From Symbiodinium kawagutii (Eukaryota > Sar > Dinophyceae > Suessiales > Symbiodiniaceae): 64,000 nucleotides of DNA. The first letter of the stretch is position 1. Every line of letters begins with the position of its first letter. A program made the position numbers and the translations under genes. Shown here piece by piece: positions 57,130 to 64,000 of the stretch. Under the pieces are notes generated by a model. It did no database searches, was not told the DNA's origin, and saw only the letters and a program-made list of their open reading frames with translations. Where the stretch lies: positions 55,526-119,525 of the forward strand of contig VSDK01000530.1 of assembly GCA_009767595.1 (NCBI GenBank), given 5' to 3'.

Positions 57130-58950
57130 CAACATGATGGATACGTCATGCTGCGTAGTGTATTTATGTGTGTATATATATAATTATATCCATATGCATT
57201 GTGAATATGCATGTCGTATCATTCATTGAAATGCAGAAACTCTGCTAAGTGGTTTCCATGTCAAAAAGTTGCAGTTTTGGGATAGTTTTGGGACTGTTGC
57301 CGTGCCATGCGTTGTGTGTTGAGATGTCATTACTTGCCCAATTGAAGCCCCTTTAGGCTGTGAATCTCTTTGTGCCCGCAGGAAAAGGTTTGTTTTGGAT
57401 TCAATTGTTTCAGCAAGATGGTTTCAAGATGTTTCAAGCAAGGTGCTAAATTTCCCCCAAACAATGTTAAATCCCTTTTTGTCCCCCACAAGAACATGTA
57501 TGATCTCCCTATGATCAGGAGTTCGCGGAGTCTTCGCACAGTGTAGAATGAGCGGTAGTAACCAACATAATCCAATATGATCCACAACAATGGTGAATGA
57601 TGATGAATGATGGGTATCAATGATAAGGATTGACAAGGGCTCAACACGGTTGATAAGTGTAGATACAGTAATTGCGAATGATAGATGTTGGAAGGGCCTT
57701 TTTAGCAGTGGCTGTGAGGATATTTGGATGTATCAAAAGACTGTGACTTAGATTTTTTTGCCAGAATCAGAGACCGCAGATGCTAAAATCGCTCAGGATA
57801 TCTGATTACCTCAGATGTTCCACAAACTTTTTTTCCACTCAAAACATTAGGCTGCAGTGAGGCAGCTCTATATCAGTTTATCTCTCAGCTTTCAAGGATC
57901 AATTTCAAATACACAGCTTTCAAGGATCGGCAGAGGTTTCATTTCTCAAGAGTTCGAGAATGATCAGCTACATTGAAGATCACGAAAGGTAGCTGCAGCT
58001 ACCTGAGTTCATTGTACTTTAGTACATCCCGGCGTTTTGCTTCATTCAGTGAATCTTTGGGTTTACATCTTCGTTTGTAAAGCTAGAGGGGGGGGCCCAC
58101 CCTCCCCTCGAGGATCATTCCCACCCGTGTCCCTCTCCACCGGGAAGGGGTCTAAACGATTTTGTTTGGCTGCATCGAAATAAGAAAAGCATGGTAAAAC
58201 ACAGGTTTTTTCAGACATCGCTGCTATTGGCAGACACCGTGCAACGTGCAAAAAACCCTGGCAAAAAGCAATGTTTTTGAGTCTTCGCATGCAAAAACCA
58301 AGCAAATACCACAGTTTTTGCTTGATTCTGTAAAAACCTTGCCAAAACCAGGCAAAAACCAAGGTTCTTGGAAGAATCCCCAGCAGCAGCAGCAGCACAA
58401 GAGCATCAACCCGGAAGACGCCATCACAGAAAAACAGCAGCGACCACAAAAAATCATCAGTGTAGAAAAACGCCAACATGTAAGCGCCGGCCAACCTCCG
58501 CACTGCTCAGCCAAAATGCGCGACTGCGCCCGGATCAGGAGGACTTCAAGTCATGCCCACCGGCCATGCAGTCTCCACTGTGTTCGCAACCTTAACCTAC
58601 CTTTCGTCACCCCCCGCCTCTCAAGTGTTTTTTCAAAGATAATCATGTTTCTCGTTTCTCAGTGATAATGTTGCTTATGATCATGATTCTGGGTGAAGAT
58701 TAGTCCGAAGCATTGCTGCACAAAACTTGGCCAAGCACTCTCCAGGCAAGGGAAAGGCACAGGACGAGGTCGAAATGCGGGGTTCCCAGAGCTGTTTTAT
58801 GAGGTGACGGGATACTTTTTTGTTTGACATTAAGGTATCATTATAGTCAGTGCATTATGGATATTATATAAGGGATACTTTTGTATTTGACATTCTACCT
58901 TTGGCAACATGAAGCATGGAGTCTAAAGCACTGAATGGAGGGCACTTGGA
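57130..58950. other. No supported gene
   Basis: Opposing long frames at 58063-58503 (-) and 58246-58665 (+) overlap a segment of repeated CAAAAACCAAG/CAGGCAAAAACC words and a (CAG)5 tract at 58382. Neither shows a domain. The interval probably includes the upstream region of the HbpS-like array. Confidence 0.4.
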
Positions 58951-58957
58951 TTTTGAG

Positions 58958-59170
58958 TTCCACTACTGTTCTGAAAATTCGGATGTGTTTTACTTGCTCC
59001 ATGTTTTCAGGCCAATGCCAACTCAAAACCATGGGAAATGGCTTGACACTTCAGTCTCTTGCTTCCCCGGACGAGACAAGCCCCCGAGTTGGACTCATCA
59101 GATTTGGCAACTCAGACCTGTCAGGATGTTCCAAGACAAGGGCGCGACGCAACATTGTCTCACCGTGCCA
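58958..59170 (+). repeat. Upstream block shared by HbpS-like copies 1 and 3
   Basis: Nearly identical to 63107-63321 (shared words GGCCAATGCCAACTCAAAAC and TTGGACTCATCAGATTTGGC). It precedes copies 1 and 3 but not copy 2, so it marks the boundary of a larger duplication. Confidence 0.85.
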
Positions 59171-59239
59171 GCCTCGAAGAGATCATGGACGATGACCGCA
59201 TGTATCTTTTCCAAGTTTGTCATATCTATTGTTATCCAT

Positions 59240-59257
59240 TTTTTGTTTTCAGCTCAG
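59240..59257 (+). promoter_or_regulatory. Probable spliced-leader acceptor site, HbpS-like copy 1
   Basis: A pyrimidine-rich TTTTTTGTTTTCAG followed by CTCAG, about 195 nt before the ATG. It is repeated at the same place in unit 2 (about 60900-60917) and missing from copy 3. It could instead be a 5'-UTR intron acceptor. Confidence 0.5.
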
Positions 59258-59450
59258 ATGCTGCAAGACTGCAAGATTTGTGATTTGGTAGGCTTGGACA
59301 TGCTTGAACATGCTTGAACAAGCTGGGCCTGATTCACCAAAGTGCAGATGTATGCATTTTTTGGGCAGCATTTGGGCTCAGCTCGCTCTAGGCACGTCCA
59401 CATCTGGGCACTCCAGCAATCTCCGGCATCCCAAGCTTCTCAACGCAGCT

Positions 59451-60143
59451 ATGCGCCGAGTTCTTCTTCTGATCCAATTGCTCTTGGCCTCTTCTGAGTG
59501 CCATGGTGACTGTGAGGAGACAGCGTTGCTTCAGGCTGATGGAAAGGATCGGTCCGTTAAGCCGCATCGCTATGGCTATGGCGCATACTATGATCTCCCC
59601 ACTTTGTCGGACGACGATTTCAAGAAAATCGAGATGAATTGCCGTGCGGGAGTGGGCATTGTGGCGAGCGGCTTGCGTTTTGGTGGAGGCAAGGTGGTGA
59701 TGCAGATCGTCATCATGCCTCGAGCCAAGCCGTCTGAGTTCTACGGCCTGTGGGATGTGGGTGCTGACGAAGATGACTCGGCTCTGTTGGGCAGCCGTGA
59801 CATTGCCCGCGCCAAAGCCTTCACAGCGTTGGGTTTCAGCTCCAATCAAAACGCCTTGTCCAGTCGCGGCATTGGTGTGCTGGAAGCAGTTCCCCCTGAA
59901 CTTGGAGGCCTCCCAGGCATTCACAATACCAATCGTCAAGAGGGTGCTGGCGTTGTGCTGTTCGGAGGAGGCGTTCCTTTGTACAAGGACGGCAAGCTGG
60001 TTGGAGCCGTAGGAGTCAGTGGAGATGGTGTGTTGCAAGACGAAGCAGTGGCTTTGGCCTGCGCCACAGACTTCGAGCCTCCTGAAGAGATCATTACCTT
60101 ACCACTCGTGAACGAGACCGTGACCAACCCATTGAGTGAATAA
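59451..60143 (+). CDS. Secreted HbpS/GlcG-like (haem-degrading family) protein, copy 1
   Basis: 230 residues, intronless. The start at 59451 is preferred over the in-frame Met at 59304 because it begins a signal peptide (MRRVLLLIQLLLASSECHG). This is followed by C-EETALLQ, a motif common after dinoflagellate signal peptides. Residues about 56-205 carry the HbpS/GlcG fold hallmarks: SRDIARAKAFTAL (115-127), FGGGVPLYKDGKLVGAVGVS (171-190) and the following GDGVLQDEAVA. Bacterial relatives bind or degrade haem, or are accessory proteins of glycolate or diol metabolism; the dinoflagellate function is unknown. Likely location is the secretory pathway or outside the cell. An antisense frame (59388-60038) is a shadow. 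Confidence 0.85.
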   Translation: MRRVLLLIQLLLASSECHGDCEETALLQADGKDRSVKPHRYGYGAYYDLPTLSDDDFKKIEMNCRAGVGIVASGLRFGGGKVVMQIVIMPRAKPSEFYGLWDVGADEDDSALLGSRDIARAKAFTALGFSSNQNALSSRGIGVLEAVPPELGGLPGIHNTNRQEGAGVVLFGGGVPLYKDGKLVGAVGVSGDGVLQDEAVALACATDFEPPEEIITLPLVNETVTNPLSE

Positions 60144-61110
60144 ATCATGACTTCAATGACTCGAGCAGCCCGAGAATCACAACCCGTTTCCCAAACCCCT
60201 CAAACCGCTCCACCTGACTCACCTGATTTCAAAAGTAAACTTGCATTAATGTATGGGAACCCAGATGAACCCTGTCTTGTATTCAGCATGGATTATGTCC
60301 CGAGATTTCGAAACCCCAGCAGATGCATTGAAGGTGTTGTGAGTTTCCAGGAGGATGTGGTGAGTCAACCAATGGACGGGTAGTGATCAGGCTGAAGAGA
60401 CTTGCCTTAATTCGCTCTTGCGGATCTCTTGGATCATTTGACATCACTTAGACACTTAGATATCACTTGAACTATACTGCAGCGGTAGCATGCTTGAGCT
60501 AGTAGATCTCCGGTGCTTGCCTCAAAGTTTTCTTGACGGCTGCCACGGTCTCATTGACCAATAGCCTTAGAAGTACCCTTCGGGCTTTCAGTCAACTGGC
60601 TCAGCATGCCAGGTCCAGATAACACTCTGGCCCGCACGCGCAAGGATTTCCACGAAAAGATGGTTGCAGCCGCGGCGACTTTCTCACAGATCCCTACAGA
60701 TCCCCACTGTACTTCTGAAGAGAAAGTGTTGGGCAATTCGCTTTCTCGGTCAGGTGGCTATGGTTCAACCCATGGTTCTTCCGGTTCATGTTTGATAATT
60801 TTTGCGATGATTTCCATGAATTATGTTCGAGCCTCGAAGAGATCATGGACGATGACCGCATGTATCTTTTCCAAGTTTGTCATATCTATTGTTATCCATT
60901 TTTTGTTTTCAGCTCAGATGCTGCAAGACTGCAAGATTTGTGATTTGGTAGGCTTGGACATGCTTGAACATGCTTGAACAAGCTGGGCCTGATTCACCAA
61001 AGTGCAGATGTATGCATTTTTTGGGCAGCATTTGGGCTCAGCTCGCTCTAGGCACGTCCACATCTGGGCACTCCAGCAATCTCCGGCATCCCAAGCTCCT
61101 CAACGCAGCT

Positions 61111-61803
61111 ATGCGCCGAGTTCTTCTTCTGATCCAATTGCTCTTGGCCTCTTCTGAGTGCCATGGTGACTGTGAGGAGACAGCGTTGCTTCAGGCTGAT
61201 GGAAAGGATCGGTCCGTTAAGCCGCATCGCTATGGCTATGGCGCATACTATGATCTCCCCACTTTGTCGAACGACGATTTCAAGAAAATCGAGATGAATT
61301 GCCGTGCGGGAGTGGGCACTGTGGCGAGCGGCTTTCGTTTTTGTGGAGGCAAGGTGGTGATGCAGATCGTCATCATGCCTCGAGCCAAGCCGTCTGAGTT
61401 CTACGGCCTGTGGGATGTGGGTGCTGACGAAGATGACTCGGCTCTGTTGGGCAGCCGTGACATTGCCCGCGCCAAAGCCTTCACAGCGTTGGGTTTCAGC
61501 TCCAATCAAAACGCCTTGTCCAGTCGCGGCATTGGCGTGCTCGAAGCAGTTCCCCCTGAACTTGGAGGCCTCCCAGGCATTCACAATACCAATCGTCAAG
61601 AGGGTGCTGGCGTTGTGCTGTTTGGAGGAGGCGTTCCTTTGTACAAGGACGGCAAACTGGTTGGAGCAGTAGGAGTCAGTGGAGATGGTGTGTTGCAAGA
61701 CGAAGCAGTGGCTTTGGCCTGCGCCACAGACTTCGAGCCTCCTGAAGAGATCATTACCTTACCACTCGTGAACGAGACGGTGACCAACCCATTGAGTGAA
61801 TAA
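61111..61803 (+). CDS. Secreted HbpS/GlcG-like protein, copy 2
   Basis: 230 residues, same start and signal peptide as copy 1. Only four residues differ (D54N, I70T, L75F, G78C), all within a 25-residue stretch, whereas the differences in the 3' half are silent. The haem-degrading-family core is unchanged. The frame is intact and the flanks duplicated, so it is probably expressed like copy 1. Confidence 0.85.
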   Translation: MRRVLLLIQLLLASSECHGDCEETALLQADGKDRSVKPHRYGYGAYYDLPTLSNDDFKKIEMNCRAGVGTVASGFRFCGGKVVMQIVIMPRAKPSEFYGLWDVGADEDDSALLGSRDIARAKAFTALGFSSNQNALSSRGIGVLEAVPPELGGLPGIHNTNRQEGAGVVLFGGGVPLYKDGKLVGAVGVSGDGVLQDEAVALACATDFEPPEEIITLPLVNETVTNPLSE

Positions 61804-62430
61804 ATCATGACTTCAATGACTTGAGCAGCCCGAGAATCACAACCCGTTTCCCAAACCGCTCCACCTGACTCACCGGATTTCAAAAGTAAACTTGCATATA
61901 GTGTATGGGAACCCAGATGAGCCCTGTTTTGTATTCAGCATGGATTATGTCCCGAGATTTCGAAAACCCAGCAGATGCATTGAAGGTGTTGTGAGTTTCC
62001 AGGAGGATGTGGTGTGTCAACCAATGGACGGGTAGTGATCAGGCTGGAGAGACTTGCCTTAATTCGCTCTTGCGGATCTCTTGGATCATTTGACATCACT
62101 TAGACACTTAGACATCACTTGGACTATATTGCAGCGGCAGCATGCTTGAGCCAGTAGATCTCCGGTGCTTGCCTCAAAGTTTTCTTGACGGCTGCCACGG
62201 TCTCATTGACCAATAGCCTTAGAAGTACCCTTCGGGCTTTCAGTCAACTGGCTCAGCATGGCAGGTCCAGATAACACTCTGGCTTGCACGCGCAAGGATT
62301 TCCACGAAAAGATGGTTGCAGCGGCAGCGACTTTTTCACAGATCCCTACAGATCCCCTATGTACTTCTGAAGAGCCATGGTTTTTCCGGTTCATGTTGTT
62401 TTTGGGATGATTTCCATGAATTATATTCAA

Positions 62431-63102
62431 AGTATAATTGATGTATATTGCGGGAAGGGAGGGTCAGGGCTTTAAACCATAGCCATGTGAGGGGATTTGG
62501 AATCACGAATCTGTTTCAGGGTGACTTTCCAAGTTGTGACGATCCTGAAAAAACTTGGAGGTCCCCATACAACTTGGAAATCTGAAGGGCTGAGAATGGC
62601 TGAGATTTGATGTCCGAGGTGATGACACCCTGGACAACGTCTGGCGCTTGGAGTTCTGAGGGCTTTGGCTAAGCCAATAAGCCTCAGATTGAATTTCGGA
62701 CCGTTTTCGAAATTGTTTTCCAGATTTTTTCCAGTTCACATTCTGGGTTCGAGGCTGCCAAGTCAGAGGTGTCCCTTATTTCTCTGGTTGGATTTCTGGG
62801 GGCTGTCGTAATGGAAACACCTTGGCTGGACCAGAAGGGTCAGACTATTTGGTGTTTTGCTTGAAGATGTCACGCAGAAGCAGCACAGTCATTGACTGTT
62901 TGGTTTTGCTGACAGGTCGCGACAACTGGTGAAGGCGGTCGGTATGCAGCCGCTGCTGGTGGGAACAGGGATCCTTTACCGAATCCTTTGGTGGATTGGT
63001 GAGAATTAATTGTCTTGTTCTCAGCTTGCCTTGTTTCATACGAAATATTTTGATGGGATCTTCTTCCATGTCTCACAACATGTAGTGGAGTAGCGGCAAC
63101 CT
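62431..63102. other. Spacer between the tandem pair and copy 3, no gene seen
   Basis: Unique relative to the duplicated units. Short antisense frames (62503-62739, 62845-63112) lack any recognisable domain. Confidence 0.5.
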
Positions 63103-63333
63103 TTGCTTTCAACTACTGTTCTGAAATTTAGGATGTGTGTTGCTTACTCCATGTTTTCAGGCCAATGCCAACTCAAAACCATGGGAAATGGCTTGACACT
63201 TCAGTCTCTTGCTTCCCCGGACGAGACAAGCCCCCGAGTTGGACTCATCAGATTTGGCAACTCAGACCTGTCAGGATGTTCCAAGACGAGGGTACGGCAT
63301 AACAATGTCTCAACATACCAGCCTCGAAGAGAT

Positions 63334-63583
63334 CGATAATAATTATATTTATCTAATTTATATAATTTAATTTTATCCAACATATTTTCTCGCACATTTA
63401 AACATTATTTACATTATTTTGGCATCTTATCCTTCTATTTTTATATTATTTATAATTTTTAAAAGCCTTATATAATATAAAAATATATATATTTTTATAT
63501 ATTTTATATTATTATTTATATATTATATATATATAATTAATATATTTTATTTTTTTATGTATTTATTATTAATTATATATATT
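63334..63583. other. 250-bp near-pure A/T block inside copy 3
   Basis: Composed almost wholly of A and T (TATATAATTAATATATTTTA type), in sharp contrast to its flanks. It replaces the 218 bp that in copy 1 lie between 59185 and 59402, including the acceptor site, and the gene sequence resumes at CTGGGCACTCCAGCAATCTC. Confidence 0.9.
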
Positions 63584-63631
63584 TCTGGGCACTCCAGCAA
63601 TCTCCGGCATCCCAAGCTTCTCAACGCAGCT

Positions 63632-64000
63632 ATGCGCCGAGTTCTTCTTCTGATCCAATTGCTCTTGGCCTCTTCTGAGTGCCATGGTGACTGTGAGGAG
63701 ACAGCGTTGCTTCAGGCTGATGGAAAGGATCGGTCCGTTAAGCCGCATCGCTATGGCTATGGCGCATACTATGATCTCCCCACTTTGTCGGACGACGATT
63801 TCAAGAAAATCGAGATGAATTGCCGTGCGGGAGTGGGCATTGTGGCGAGCGGCTTGCGTTTTGGTGGAGGCAAGGTGGTGATGCAGATCGTCATCATGCC
63901 TCGAGCCAAGCCGTCTGAGTTCTACGGCCTGTGGGATGTGGGTGCTGACGAAGATGACTCGGCTCTGTTGGGCAGCCGTGACATTGCCCCGGCCCAAGCC
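63632..64000 (+). CDS. HbpS/GlcG-like protein, copy 3 (cut by window end)
   Basis: The first 123 codons from the same Met as copies 1 and 2. At the four positions where those differ it has the copy 1 residues (D54, I70, L75, G78). The last 20 bases deviate (CCCGGCCCAAGCC for CCGCGCCAAAGCC), which looks like contig-end error rather than biology. The normal 5' leader is missing, so it may be silent or an assembly product. Confidence 0.7.
   Translation, partial: MRRVLLLIQLLLASSECHGDCEETALLQADGKDRSVKPHRYGYGAYYDLPTLSDDDFKKIEMNCRAGVGIVASGLRFGGGKVVMQIVIMPRAKPSEFYGLWDVGADEDDSALLGSRDIAPAQA

Larger units (their letters stand above)
59171..62430 (+). repeat. 1,660-bp tandem duplication carrying an HbpS-like gene
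   Basis: Unit 1 is 59171-60830 and unit 2 is 60831-62430, both starting GCCTCGAAGAGATCATGGAC. Each holds leader, gene and 3' region. Unit 2 is shorter because of a 9-bp deletion after the stop codon and loss of about 50 bp near its end. Confidence 0.95.

Noticed and set aside
58063..58665. Opposing 146-codon (-) and 139-codon (+) frames
   Set aside because: They overlap a region of repeated CAAAAACC words and a CAG run; composition-driven, no domain.
59388..60038. 216-codon antisense frame over HbpS-like copy 1 (and its twin at 61048-61698)
   Set aside because: A shadow of the + strand gene, duplicated with it; the sense frame has signal peptide and family motifs.
1..64000. CRISPR arrays, bacterial operons, rRNA or tRNA genes
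   Set aside because: No regular repeat-spacer array, Shine-Dalgarno context, or recognisable rRNA or tRNA sequence was seen on either strand by eye.

Overview
The window reads as nuclear DNA of a dinoflagellate, most like a Symbiodiniaceae genome. Coding matter is mostly 35-360 nt exons separated by introns of about 50-1,500 nt. Introns inferred from codon phase use GT, GC and GA donors with AG|G acceptors. Every gene I can support lies on the + strand, as in unidirectional dinoflagellate clusters. A degenerate copy of the dinoflagellate spliced leader (DinoSL) sits in front of one intronless gene. There is no bacterial signature: no operons, Shine-Dalgarno sites, CRISPR array or IS element.

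Layout. (1) About 0.5-5.1 kb: the 3' part of a multi-exon gene for a charged coiled-coil protein, with microsatellites and a 54-bp minisatellite in its introns. (2) 5.1-12.8 kb: gene-poor, a few unassigned candidate exons and a long (ATC)n block. (3) 12.8-55.65 kb: a very long run of pentatricopeptide-repeat (PPR) exons, about 70 of them, ending in a stop codon at 55,646. Many neighbouring exons join exactly in phase into PPR helices. Two unrelated same-strand genes sit inside this run: an intronless EF-hand/flavin-monooxygenase gene (21,762-23,591) preceded by a tandem relict spliced leader, hence a retroposed cDNA; and a three-exon gene (42,501-44,949) with four copies of a Trp-rich domain and an N-terminal MGC acylation motif. 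The run may be one 43-kb gene with two nested genes, or up to three PPR genes in a row. (4) 55.9-57.1 kb: candidate exons of another charged protein. (5) 59.2-64.0 kb: tandem copies of an intronless gene for a secreted HbpS/GlcG-like (haem-degrading family) protein. Two are complete in a 1,660-bp tandem unit; a third is cut by the window end and carries a 250-bp, almost pure A/T block in place of its leader.

Functional reading. The PPR protein(s) would be expected to bind organellar RNA. The monooxygenase would oxidise a soft nucleophile using NADPH and FAD, perhaps under Ca2+ control. The HbpS-like proteins would act in the secretory pathway, vacuole or outside the cell. No shared pathway is evident. 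Exon boundaries come from reading frame, splice-like dinucleotides and repeat register by eye; no database search or transcript data was available.
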